Shown: in pieces, positions 18,024 to 26,200 of the stretch
Numbering within the stretch: the stretch's first letter is position 1
How the letters are laid out: every line of letters starts with the position of its first letter
Source: Ruegeria sp. A3M17
GTDB lineage: Bacteria > Pseudomonadota > Alphaproteobacteria > Rhodobacterales > Rhodobacteraceae
DNA length: 64,000 nt
Direction of reading: 5' to 3'
NCBI RefSeq assembly: GCF_003318255.1
Contig: NZ_QOCF01000027.1
Coordinates: 39,354-103,353, forward strand
The notes under the pieces: generated by a model
What the model was told of the DNA's origin: nothing
What the model saw: the letters and a program-made list of their open reading frames with translations, nothing else
Database searches by the model: none
Made by a program: the position numbers and the translations under genes

Positions 18024-18999
18024 ACTTCGCGCGAAGTTCTGCCTCGGCTTGTTCCAGAAACCAAGCATAGGTTTCGCGAATACCGTCTTCGATCCCGATA
18101 GTCGCGCGCCATCCCATGTCGGCCAGCCGGGAAACGTCCATCAGCTTCCGCATGGTACCGTCCGGCTTGCTGACGTCTTGCGTAATCCGCCCGGTGAACC
18201 CGGTGATCTTTGCCACCATCGCGGCCAGTTCCGCGATTGAGATATCTTCGCCAAATCCCACGTTGATATGGCTCAGCATTGGTTGGGTATTTGCCTCATA
18301 CTCAGCACGAGGCAGGTCCATTACGAACAAAGACGCCTCAGCCATGTCGTCGACATGCAGAAACTCGCGCCGGGGCTTGCCTGTGCCCCAGATGACAACT
18401 TCGTCCAGATCATCCCGGCGTGCCTCGTGAAATCGGCGGATCAGGGCGGGCAGGACGTGACTGTTTTCAGGGTGAAAATTGTCACCAGGTCCGTACAGGT
18501 TTGTCGGCATCACGGAACGATAGTCCACGCCGTGCTGCCGATTGTAGCTTTCACACAGCTTGATACCGGCAATCTTTGCCACGGCATAAGGTTCGTTTGT
18601 CGACTCTAACACGCCTGTCAGCAGGGCATCTTCGCGCATTGGCTGCGGCACAGCGCGCGGATAGATGCAGGAACTGCCCAATTGCAGCAGGTTTTTGACC
18701 CCCGCGGCAAACGCCTGATGGATCACGTTGCACTCGATCATCAGATTTTTGTAAATGAAATCCGCCGGGTAGGTGTTGTTGGCATGGATACCGCCGACTT
18801 TAGCCGCCGCCAGAATGACAACGTCCGGGCGCTCGGCCTGCATGAAATCGGCGACAGCGGCTTGATTGGTCAGATCAAGTTCCGCATGGGTCCGTGTCAC
18901 AAGTTCCAGCGCCTCACCTGATGCTTGACGGTCTTGCAAGCGACGCAGGATTGCGCCGCCAACCATGCCGCGATGCCCGGCGACGTAGATCTTACGCAT
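18022..18999 (-). CDS. fcl: GDP-L-fucose synthase
   Basis: A 325-residue epimerase/reductase of the extended SDR family; converts GDP-4-keto-6-deoxy-mannose to GDP-L-fucose with NADPH. It has the Rossmann motif GHRGMVGGA (9-16), GSSCIYP (around 109-114, the Ser/Cys catalytic region) and YAVAK with Tyr138/Lys142. I start it at ATG 18999, which has GAGG eight bases before it inside the gmd stop region; an ATG at 19017 is also possible. It directly follows gmd (gmd stop at 19010), so the two are co-translated and supply GDP-fucose for a surface polysaccharide. Confidence 0.94.
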   Translation of the reverse strand: MRKIYVAGHRGMVGGAILRRLQDRQASGEALELVTRTHAELDLTNQAAVADFMQAERPDVVILAAAKVGGIHANNTYPADFIYKNLMIECNVIHQAFAAGVKNLLQLGSSCIYPRAVPQPMREDALLTGVLESTNEPYAVAKIAGIKLCESYNRQHGVDYRSVMPTNLYGPGDNFHPENSHVLPALIRRFHEARRDDLDEVVIWGTGKPRREFLHVDDMAEASLFVMDLPRAEYEANTQPMLSHINVGFGEDISIAELAAMVAKITGFTGRITQDVSKPDGTMRKLMDVSRLADMGWRATIGIEDGIRETYAWFLEQAEAELRAK

Positions 19000-19009
19000 G
19001 CCGCCTGCC

Positions 19010-20134
19010 TCAGCCATTTTCCAGAGTGACCGGCAATTCGTAACCATGCTGTTTCAGCAAGGCATGACGTTTGGCTGTCTTCAGGTCCTCGGTGATCATT
19101 TCAACGCACATCTGCTGAACGGTCAGTTCCGGCTCCCAGCCCAGTTTGTTTTTGGCGTTCGAAGGATCGCCAAGCAATGTTTCCACTTCGGCCGGGCGGA
19201 AATATTGCGGGTCGATGCGCATGATCACATCGCCGGGTTTCAACGCAGGTGCACTATCGCCCTCGACGGATTTGACCGTCGCGATTTCATCGACGCCTGT
19301 GCCTGAGAATTCAAGCGTCACACCCAGCTCAGCGGCAGACCATTCGATGAATTGCCGCACTGAATACTGCACACCCGTTGCGATAACAAAATCCTCGGGG
19401 GCGTCCTGTTGCAGCATCAACCATTGCATCCGGACGTAATCCTTGGCGTGCCCCCAGTCGCGGAGGCTGTCGATGTTGCCCATATACAGGCAGCTTTCCA
19501 GACCCTGGGCAATGTTGGACAGACCACGGGTGATCTTGCGCGTCACAAAGGTTTCACCCCGGCGCGGGCTTTCGTGATTGAACAGGATGCCGTTGCACGC
19601 ATACATGCCATAGGCTTCGCGATAGTTGACGGTGATCCAGTAGGAATAAAGCTTGGCAACCGCGTAAGGTGAACGCGGATAGAACGGCGTTGTCTCGCGT
19701 TGCGGTGTTTCTTGGACCAATCCGTACAGTTCGGACGTGGACGCCTGATAAAAGCGTGTCTTTTTCTCAAGACCCAGAAAGCGGATCGCCTCGAGCAGGC
19801 GCAACGTACCGATCGCATCGACATCAGCGGTATACTCGGGCGATTCAAAACTGACCGCCACGTGGGACTGTGCGCCAAGGTTATACACCTCGTCCGGTTG
19901 AACCTCTTGAATGATGCGCGTCAGATTCGATGTATCGCTTAGGTCACCGTAATGCAGGTGCAAGCGCGGATTAGGCACATGCGGGTCCTGATAAATGTGG
20001 TCAATGCGCTGTGTGTTGAACGAAGATGCACGGCGCTTGATCCCATGGACTTCATACCCTTTTTCCAGCAAAAGCTCAGCAAGATAAGATCCGTCCTGCC
20101 CTGTAATACCAGTCACCAATGCTGTTTTTGTCAT
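19010..20134 (-). CDS. gmd: GDP-mannose 4,6-dehydratase
   Basis: A 374-residue extended SDR enzyme converting GDP-mannose to GDP-4-dehydro-6-deoxy-D-mannose, the first step to GDP-fucose. It shows [19 protein letters not shown], the [18 protein letters not shown] segment, the Thr133-Glu135 pair in STSELYG, and Tyr157-xxx-Lys161 in SPYAVAK, all as in characterised GMDs. It is followed immediately by fcl on the same strand. About 95 bases upstream lies a 14-bp palindrome (20229-20242) that may be an operator. Confidence 0.97.
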   Translation of the reverse strand: MTKTALVTGITGQDGSYLAELLLEKGYEVHGIKRRASSFNTQRIDHIYQDPHVPNPRLHLHYGDLSDTSNLTRIIQEVQPDEVYNLGAQSHVAVSFESPEYTADVDAIGTLRLLEAIRFLGLEKKTRFYQASTSELYGLVQETPQRETTPFYPRSPYAVAKLYSYWITVNYREAYGMYACNGILFNHESPRRGETFVTRKITRGLSNIAQGLESCLYMGNIDSLRDWGHAKDYVRMQWLMLQQDAPEDFVIATGVQYSVRQFIEWSAAELGVTLEFSGTGVDEIATVKSVEGDSAPALKPGDVIMRIDPQYFRPAEVETLLGDPSNAKNKLGWEPELTVQQMCVEMITEDLKTAKRHALLKQHGYELPVTLENG

Positions 20135-20228
20135 AGCCGCGATCCGAGAATATCTGATTTGCTTTTCGCCGCCTCAGAAACAGCAATATACCCCTGAATG
20201 CAACCCTGCGCCACGATCGGGCTTTGAT

Positions 20229-20242
20229 TCAACTGCAGTTGA
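20229..20242. promoter_or_regulatory. 14-bp palindrome upstream of gmd
   Basis: TCAACTGCAGTTGA is a perfect dyad in the 128-base gap between the PhyH gene and gmd-fcl. It could be an operator for gmd; I found no second copy nearby, so the call is tentative. Confidence 0.35.
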
Positions 20243-20262
20243 CCATCGTTTGCGCAAGCGCT

Positions 20263-21147
20263 TCAGGACGACGCATACAACGGTACTGAGCCTATTGCCC
20301 CTTCTGCCAACGCTGCGCTTTGATCGCTGCGAACCCTGTCGTATAGCGTCAGCGCATCAGCAGAAAACAACTTGGTTGGCGGCTCGACATGAACAAAGTT
20401 GCTTTGGCCGTCCTGCCCGCGCGCCAGCATGGCATAGTCTCGCTCGGCCACCAGTTGCTTGGCATTCGGGTTAAGATAGCGGATCGCAAGACCAATACGC
20501 CGGTCACCCGATTGATTGGGACCCGAACCGTGGATCGTCAGCCCATGATGCAGAGACATCTGCCCCGGTGCCAATTCGATGTGGGTCTTGTCTTTCTCGG
20601 CGACATCCACCGCAACCTCTTGTCCGCGCGACAGAAGATTGGTGTCTGAATACGTGTCCTTATGGGGAAGGATCGGGTTCTTGTGGCTGCCGCGCACAAA
20701 ATCCATACACCCACTTTCAACCGTTGCCGGCGACAACGCAATCCAGACGGTGACCTGATCCGGGGTTTCACCCATACCCCAGTAGGTCAAATCCTGGTGC
20801 ATCCCGACGGTATGGGCTGTGTGCGGCTCTTTAATGAAGAATTCAGCTGACCAAACCATGATATCTGGCCCCAATACACCCTCAACCACATCCAATACGC
20901 GGGGATCCGTCGCGACACGCGCCGCAAGCGGCATCACCAAATGTGCGTTGACCCGTTTATAGGTGTTCAACGGCAAGGGCAGATCCGCGTCAAGCCACTC
21001 CCGCTCGATCCGCTCAAGCTCAGCGCGGGTTTCGGCGGCCTCCTTTTCGGAGAAGATGGTCAACGGAAAAAGAAACCCATCCTCCCAGTATTTGTCGGAT
21101 TGCGCCTGGCTAAGTACGACATCACGCGTTGGGGTGTTTTCAGACAT
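20263..21147 (-). CDS. Phytanoyl-CoA dioxygenase (PhyH) family protein
   Basis: A 294-residue Fe(II)/2-oxoglutarate-dependent oxygenase. The facial triad is visible: His117-x-Asp119 in GMHQDLTYWG and His206 in TIHGSGPNQS, with Arg217 in DRRIGLAIRY as the likely 2-oxoglutarate anchor. The ATG at 21147 has AGAAGG eight bases upstream; a longer in-frame extension has no family counterpart. A 7-bp hairpin (CCCTGCG / CGCAGGG) at 21188-21206 lies in the leader. It lies just before gmd-fcl on the same strand, 128 bases apart, so it may share their expression. PhyH proteins act on varied substrates including lipids and small metabolites; the substrate here is unknown. Confidence 0.85.
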   Translation of the reverse strand: MSENTPTRDVVLSQAQSDKYWEDGFLFPLTIFSEKEAAETRAELERIEREWLDADLPLPLNTYKRVNAHLVMPLAARVATDPRVLDVVEGVLGPDIMVWSAEFFIKEPHTAHTVGMHQDLTYWGMGETPDQVTVWIALSPATVESGCMDFVRGSHKNPILPHKDTYSDTNLLSRGQEVAVDVAEKDKTHIELAPGQMSLHHGLTIHGSGPNQSGDRRIGLAIRYLNPNAKQLVAERDYAMLARGQDGQSNFVHVEPPTKLFSADALTLYDRVRSDQSAALAEGAIGSVPLYASS

Positions 21148-21403
21148 CTGGTATACCTTCTCGAAAACTTGCTTTCCCAGAGTTTTACCCTGCGCTGCCC
21201 GCAGGGCGCTTATCCTACCTGCGACGATAAGTTCAGCTTTGCCTTTGGGGCAAGTCACCTCGCGTTTCATTTCTGAAACGCTTTCGTGCTTTCAAAACTC
21301 CGGCCGGATCCACACGGATCAAACCCTGTGATTAGATTGAGGGCACGACTAAACCCTCCCGGATCAAACGTGTCGCCCGAAAGCCAAAACCAGAGTGCAC
21401 GTT

Positions 21404-22273
21404 TCAGCATCCCAGCTGAGCGAAAGCACCTATGCTGCCTACATTCACCAGCCCGCTGCCATCGCCGCAGCGGATAACAAGGGTGTTCGGGTCTATCATC
21501 TCGGGCTGATCGCTATAGGCGATCAAGCCACTTCCCAGCACCGTATACAGCCCACCGGGCTGGGGTTCCGAGTAATAGCCCTGAACCTGAACAACGCCGA
21601 CCGCACCGGCGAACAGCCCGGCTTCCAGACGCTCGGCCATGATCCCGTCGCGAGTTGGCTGCCCAACGACCCGGACAAGATCACCCGGCGACAGATGTTG
21701 CGGCTCAAGCCCACTGACAACGCTTGCCCCGATGACAGTTTGAGCCTGAGGGTCAGCCCCAAGATATGTGCCGGATAACCGCGCCTGATGCCCAACGCTT
21801 GTCAGTTTTTCGATGTGTGAAGCGCGCACTGACTGACCTTGCCACAATCCGCTGATGGCGACCCAATCACCGACCTGAATGTCTGCACGCTGTTCAAACG
21901 CAACTTCGGTTCCAAGAACCGATATCTTGCCGTCCCGCACGCTGGAAACTGGTCCGACCAGAGGCAGGATCTGACGGATATGCTTTGCGTGCCACCCGCC
22001 ATTTTCCTGAGTTACAACAACCGCAACGGTATGACCCGGCTTCAACTCGCCCGCAGTGATCATAGGAACCGAGTCGGCAACCGGTAACTGGTCATCGAAC
22101 AGAATATGCTGCCCATTCACATGGATGCTGCCCAGATGGGTGATCGTGCCCACGATACCGGTGCCGATAATGCCACCTTCACGATCAGTTTCACCTTTGT
22201 CTTCGGCCTGAATCGGAGCAGGCAGCCAAGACACCATGAAAAACGCCGCGAGCACACGAAGAAACACACCCAT
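21404..22273 (-). CDS. Secreted DUF5666-like protein
   Basis: A 289-residue exported protein with a signal peptide (about 1-23, ending APIQAED). The rest is built of repeated small beta-barrel-like units with the pattern 'I.GTI..LG.I.VNG...', 'KPGHTVAVVV', 'VRDGKISVLGTEV.F', 'QVGDWVAISGLW' and 'LSPGDLVRVVGQPT', as in DUF5666 domains. There is a Cys at the very end. The role of DUF5666 is unknown. The gene begins two bases after the DUF6502 gene, and its GAGGA ribosome site lies in that gene's last codons, so the two form an operon. Confidence 0.7.
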   Translation of the reverse strand: MGVFLRVLAAFFMVSWLPAPIQAEDKGETDREGGIIGTGIVGTITHLGSIHVNGQHILFDDQLPVADSVPMITAGELKPGHTVAVVVTQENGGWHAKHIRQILPLVGPVSSVRDGKISVLGTEVAFEQRADIQVGDWVAISGLWQGQSVRASHIEKLTSVGHQARLSGTYLGADPQAQTVIGASVVSGLEPQHLSPGDLVRVVGQPTRDGIMAERLEAGLFAGAVGVVQVQGYYSEPQPGGLYTVLGSGLIAYSDQPEMIDPNTLVIRCGDGSGLVNVGSIGAFAQLGC

Positions 22274-22275
22274 AT

Positions 22276-23106
22276 TTACTCATCCTCTTTCGGGTTTTTA
22301 CTTTGCGCTTCTTGCGGCGAGGGCAGAACAAAAGCGCCCGCTGCAAACCGACCGCTGTGATCGCCATTACTGTCTTTGTCCTGCAGCTCGCGGGCCAGGG
22401 AATTGATCTCTTGCAGCAGCGTTTGCGCCCTGTCTGACGAGAATTGACGCAACTCTTCAATCGATTCCGACGACAGATGAGAATACCGTACCGCACGGTC
22501 AAAATTGCGTGGGGCACCTGGCTCGGCCAGCAAGTTCTGCGTTGCTGCAGCAAGGTGAGCAGACAGTGTCGCCTCGTAGGCCGCCACTTGTTCAGCGCTA
22601 CAAGCAGAAGGAAGAAAGGCTTGGGACAAAAGGCGAAGCTTGCCTTTTCCGACCTGTTCCACATTCTTTTGGTCGATCAAAGTTTCCAGAACGGTACCTG
22701 GGGCCATGTCCACACGCGCGCGCCGCACCAAATCATCAAATCCCGGGCCATTTTCGTCGCCTTTACCGCTCAGAGTCCGAGGCGCGCCCAAGTCGTCCAG
22801 AAATTCGGGCGTCGTCGACCAATAGCTGATGACCAGTGCCGCCGCATTGCAACTGCGCTTCAACGGGGCATCATCGTCGGTGTTGCGCAGCCTTTTGACA
22901 TCCTTGCGATGCAGACCCGTCAACAAACTGGCGCGACTGTCGCTCAGCTTTCCGTCTGTGCTTTGTTCGGCAGCCGTCAGCAGGGCCTGTTTGAGCGCTT
23001 CGGTCGCGGAGCCAAGCGTGACCCCATGCGCAACCATTGCCTGCGCCAGTGGGACCAGCAACGCAGACAGCGCGGTTTCAAGAGGAGGTTTGGGATCATT
23101 CGACAT
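22276..23106 (-). CDS. DUF6502 family protein
   Basis: About 276 residues, soluble, with no signal peptide. Features that I associate with DUF6502 are the N-terminal ALLVPLAQAMVAHGVTLG, the segment SDSRASLLTGLHRKDVKRLR, which looks like a winged-helix DNA-binding unit, then VISYWSTTPEFLDD and GPGFDDLVRRA. The C-terminal half is helical with a coiled-coil-like stretch (LQEINSLARELQDK). It may therefore be a transcriptional regulator, but that is inference. ATG 23106 is used; an in-frame GTG at 23121 is an alternative. It is divergent from the adenylation operon, whose promoter region carries a large palindrome. Confidence 0.72.
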   Translation of the reverse strand: MSNDPKPPLETALSALLVPLAQAMVAHGVTLGSATEALKQALLTAAEQSTDGKLSDSRASLLTGLHRKDVKRLRNTDDDAPLKRSCNAAALVISYWSTTPEFLDDLGAPRTLSGKGDENGPGFDDLVRRARVDMAPGTVLETLIDQKNVEQVGKGKLRLLSQAFLPSACSAEQVAAYEATLSAHLAAATQNLLAEPGAPRNFDRAVRYSHLSSESIEELRQFSSDRAQTLLQEINSLARELQDKDSNGDHSGRFAAGAFVLPSPQEAQSKNPKEDE

Positions 23107-23198
23107 TTTGGAACTCGTCACGGATTGGTAGTTGATAACATTTTCCTAGAATTAACGAATTCAACGCTTTCGTGTTCAAAATGTGATCGAATGCGACC

Positions 23199-23222
23199 TA
23201 TAATGGGAATTTTTCCCATTAT
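23199..23222 (+). promoter_or_regulatory. Consensus -10 box overlapped by a 23-bp palindrome
   Basis: A TATAAT hexamer (23199-23204), with TTCAAA 18 bases upstream (23175-23180) as a candidate -35, lies about 55 bases before the adenylation gene. The sequence from 23200 to 23222 is a perfect 10-bp inverted repeat (ATAATGGGAA / TTCCCATTAT) around a 3-base centre. A protein bound there would cover the -10 element, as expected of a repressor operator. A role as an RNA hairpin in the transcript's first bases is an alternative. Confidence 0.6.
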
Positions 23223-23259
23223 CACTAAGGTGTGACCCCTTCTTGAACTGGAGAATGCC

Positions 23260-24885
23260 ATGCACCTTATCGCAACCGATCCCCAGACAAACTACCCCCC
23301 CCTGTCTCAGACCGATCTAGCCCGCACAAAAAAGCCGGGTGCGCTGGACGCGCTCAGCCCCGAAGATCAAGAGCTGTTTATATCCTTTGGCTGGGGGCCG
23401 CAGGTTCCGCCACGTCATGCCACCATCGCAGATGCGCTACGACAGTCGTTGCGGGATCAGCCCGGTGCCACCGCGGTGGAATGTGCGGACCATAACCTTA
23501 GCTACCGGGCACTGGACGAGGCCTCGAACCGATTGGCTAATGTCATGCGCGTCCATGGCGTGAAACGCGGCGACGCGGTGTGCCTGTTCCTGCATCGTTC
23601 AGTCGAGATGGTCGTAGGTATCGTCGCCGCCATAAAGCTTGGGGCCGCCTATATTCCGCAGCATGTCGGTGTCGCGCCGACGGAAACCTTACGCCATGTT
23701 GCAAATGTAACTGGTGCAAAAATCATCCTCGGCCTGAGAGAAATGGCAGATCAAATCCCCGTTGGATTGGACCAAACCCTGATCACCATTGATACGACAA
23801 TGTTCGACCCGATGCTGGACGCCCCGGCCCCCGGCCCTGCCTATCAGGCCAACCCCGACGATTTGGCGATGATATTGTTCACGTCCGGCACAACCGGCGT
23901 TCCAAACGGGGTACAGGTTAGCCATCGGAATCTGGCCAATATCTTGCTGACCGCCCCCGGGGATCTGGGGATGCGACCGGGCTTGCGGGTCGGACAGATC
24001 CTGTCGATCTCATTCGACATGGCCGCGTGGGAGATCCTTGGCGCTTTGTCCAATGGCGCAACTTTGGTGATCCGTGGCAAATCGATTCAGGAAACGGCCG
24101 AGAAGGTGGATGTGCTGATCGCCACGCCTTCGATCCTGAATGCGCTGGACCAGACCCGCTGCACGCAGGTCAAAGCTGTCGCCGTAGCGGGCGAACCCTG
24201 CCCCCGCCCGCTGGCAGATCGCTGGTCAACCTTTTGCACTTTCTACAATTCCTGTGGTCCGACCGAGACCACCATCATCAATACGGCCGAGCCGCATCAC
24301 CCCGACAAACCGTTTCTGTCGATTGGGTGCCCAACACCGAACAACACGGTTTATGTTCTGGACGAAAACCTGCGCCCTTTACCTATCGGCGAAAAGGGCG
24401 AGATGTGGGCTGGCGGCGATTGCGTCACAGCCGGTTACCTCGCCAACCCCAAACTGACAGCCGAGCGTTACCGACCTGACCCATTCCGACCGGGGCATAT
24501 GATGTTCCGCACCCGTGATCTGGGACGCTGGACGAAGACCGGTGAGTTAGAGCATTTCGGGCGCGTTGACGACCTGGTCAAGGTGCGCGGTTTCCGGGTT
24601 GAGCTGGACGGCGTTACATCCGCGCTTGAGGCCTCACCCTGCTGTCAGCAGGCGGTGACGTTGCAATATGACAGCCGCAATCTGGTCAGCTTTATCTCAC
24701 CGTTGTCGGCCTGCCCCAAGCAGGCGGCGCAATCCGTCTCGGATCGCCTGCCATACTACTGCAGCCCCGCCGTTGTGGTCCCGATGGACATGCTGCCCCG
24801 CACTCCGCGCGGCAAGCTGGACAAGCGTCTCTTGCTGGATCTGGCGCGCACCCATATCGCAAATACTGGTGCGGAGTTGAACTGA
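23260..24885 (+). CDS. Stand-alone NRPS-type adenylation (AMP-binding) enzyme
   Basis: A 541-residue adenylate-forming enzyme without carrier or condensation domains. NRPS core motifs are visible: A3 LFTSGTTGVPNGV (206-218), A4-like SFDMAAWEI (251-259), A5 NSCGPTE (330-336), A7 RTRDLGRW (417-424), A8 FGRVDDLVKVRGFRVE (433-448) and A10 PRGKLDK with the catalytic Lys at 519. The usual Lys in A3 (TGxPKG) is Asn216. The substrate pocket begins Asp-Met, so the substrate is not predictable. GGAG lies six bases before the ATG. The stop overlaps the start of the next gene. An adenylation domain joined to a six-helix membrane FAD/NAD(P) module is the architecture of fungal TmpL proteins; here they are two genes. 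Confidence 0.85.
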   Translation: MHLIATDPQTNYPPLSQTDLARTKKPGALDALSPEDQELFISFGWGPQVPPRHATIADALRQSLRDQPGATAVECADHNLSYRALDEASNRLANVMRVHGVKRGDAVCLFLHRSVEMVVGIVAAIKLGAAYIPQHVGVAPTETLRHVANVTGAKIILGLREMADQIPVGLDQTLITIDTTMFDPMLDAPAPGPAYQANPDDLAMILFTSGTTGVPNGVQVSHRNLANILLTAPGDLGMRPGLRVGQILSISFDMAAWEILGALSNGATLVIRGKSIQETAEKVDVLIATPSILNALDQTRCTQVKAVAVAGEPCPRPLADRWSTFCTFYNSCGPTETTIINTAEPHHPDKPFLSIGCPTPNNTVYVLDENLRPLPIGEKGEMWAGGDCVTAGYLANPKLTAERYRPDPFRPGHMMFRTRDLGRWTKTGELEHFGRVDDLVKVRGFRVELDGVTSALEASPCCQQAVTLQYDSRNLVSFISPLSACPKQAAQSVSDRLPYYCSPAVVVPMDMLPRTPRGKLDKRLLLDLARTHIANTGAELN

Positions 24886-26198
24886 TGACGACGCAGACGA
24901 CAAATCTTGACACAGGCGGCCTGAATTGGCGGCGGGTGACCCGCCACCCGGCCCTGATGGAATACCGCCGCTTGGTAATGCTTGTTGCATTGGTGAACCT
25001 GGCCGTCTTCGTGATTGGATTGCGCGATGGGACTTGGTTCGCTGATAGTGCATTCACGCTCGGCCCGATTTCGGATATGGCGCTGATCAACCTCAGCCTC
25101 GGCATCCTGATCCGGCAACAACGAGTGGTCAACGCCCTGTTCTGGCTGGCCACACGCATTCCCACATCATGGCCACTTTGGATCCGTTGGGGGGCTGGCA
25201 AGGTGTTCCACTTTGGCGGGTTGCATTCCGGCGGCACCGTCACTGGGACCATCTGGTTCGGCTTTCTTCTTTTTGCAATAATTTGGAACCGCGCCAACGG
25301 AGGCGCCCTGCCATCGGATCTGACACTGGCCCTGAGCGCGACAATGGTCGTCTTGATGACATTGATGGTAATATCGGCCCTCGGCCCGATCCGCGCACGG
25401 TTCCACAATGCGTTCGAGAAAACGCACCGCTTTGTCGGCTGGACGGTTTTGGGATTGTTCTGGGCGCAGACGATCTCGATCACAAGTGACATGGGGGGCA
25501 TGTTGTTGCACAGCCCGGCCTTCTGGATGCTCTGCCTGATCACCTTGTCGATCCTGTCGCCATGGCTGACACTGAAACGCGTCGATGTCAGGATTGAAAA
25601 GCCGTCTAACCATGCGATAATTGCGCATTTCGACTATGGGGATACGCCATTCCCCGGCAGCTCGAACGCGATCAGCCACACCCCGTTTGGTGAGTATCAC
25701 TCCTTCGCCAATATCCCCGCTCCGGACCGGTCCGGCTATCGATTGGCCATCAGCCGCGCCGGGGACTGGACCGGGCGTTTTATCGACAACCCGCCAGACA
25801 AGGTTTGGGTCAAGGGTATCACGACATCAGGTGTGGCGCGGATCGAAGTGCTTTTCAAGAAAGTGGTGTATGTGGGCACCGGTTCGGGCATTGGGCCGAT
25901 CCTGCCGCATTTGTTGGCCAAAGAGGTGCCGAACCGCCTGATCTGGTCCACCCGAAGCCCGCGCAAAACCTATGGTGACACGCTGGTTGACGAGATCGAA
26001 GCAAATACCGAGCAGCCTTTGATCTGGGACACCGACGAAGACGGCAAACCGAACCTTTCGGCCTTGGCATTGCAAGCCGCTCGCGACAGCGGGGCCGAAG
26101 CGGTTATCGTGATCTCGAACCAAAAGCTGACCCGCAAGGTTGTGCATGACTTGGAAAGCCTTGGCATTCCCGCCTATGGCGCAATTTGGGATAGCTGA
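24885..26198 (+). CDS. Six-helix membrane oxidoreductase with ferredoxin-NADP reductase-like C-terminus
   Basis: A 437-residue protein. The N-terminal half has about six hydrophobic helices (roughly 28-46, 64-80, 117-136, 146-166, 184-200, 211-231). Two His pairs, His109/His114 (VFHFGGLHSGG) and His174/His181 (RFHNAFEKTHRF), recall heme-binding ferric reductases, though the spacing is unusual. The C-terminal half looks like an FAD/NAD(P)-binding module: VVYVGTGSGIGPILPHLLA (about 327-345), WSTRSPRKTYGDTLVDEI, and a final ESLGIPAYGAIWD. It resembles the membrane and redox half of fungal TmpL. It is translationally coupled to the adenylation gene (1-base overlap) and two bases from the crotonase. 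Its substrate and electron acceptor are unknown. Confidence 0.75.
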   Translation: MTTQTTNLDTGGLNWRRVTRHPALMEYRRLVMLVALVNLAVFVIGLRDGTWFADSAFTLGPISDMALINLSLGILIRQQRVVNALFWLATRIPTSWPLWIRWGAGKVFHFGGLHSGGTVTGTIWFGFLLFAIIWNRANGGALPSDLTLALSATMVVLMTLMVISALGPIRARFHNAFEKTHRFVGWTVLGLFWAQTISITSDMGGMLLHSPAFWMLCLITLSILSPWLTLKRVDVRIEKPSNHAIIAHFDYGDTPFPGSSNAISHTPFGEYHSFANIPAPDRSGYRLAISRAGDWTGRFIDNPPDKVWVKGITTSGVARIEVLFKKVVYVGTGSGIGPILPHLLAKEVPNRLIWSTRSPRKTYGDTLVDEIEANTEQPLIWDTDEDGKPNLSALALQAARDSGAEAVIVISNQKLTRKVVHDLESLGIPAYGAIWDS

Positions 26199-26200
26199 TC

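Noticed and set aside
22444..23235. Plus-strand open frame of about 260 codons opposite the DUF6502 gene
   Set aside because: Arg/Gln/Cys-rich shadow frame running into the operator region; DUF6502 motifs on the minus strand explain the sequence.
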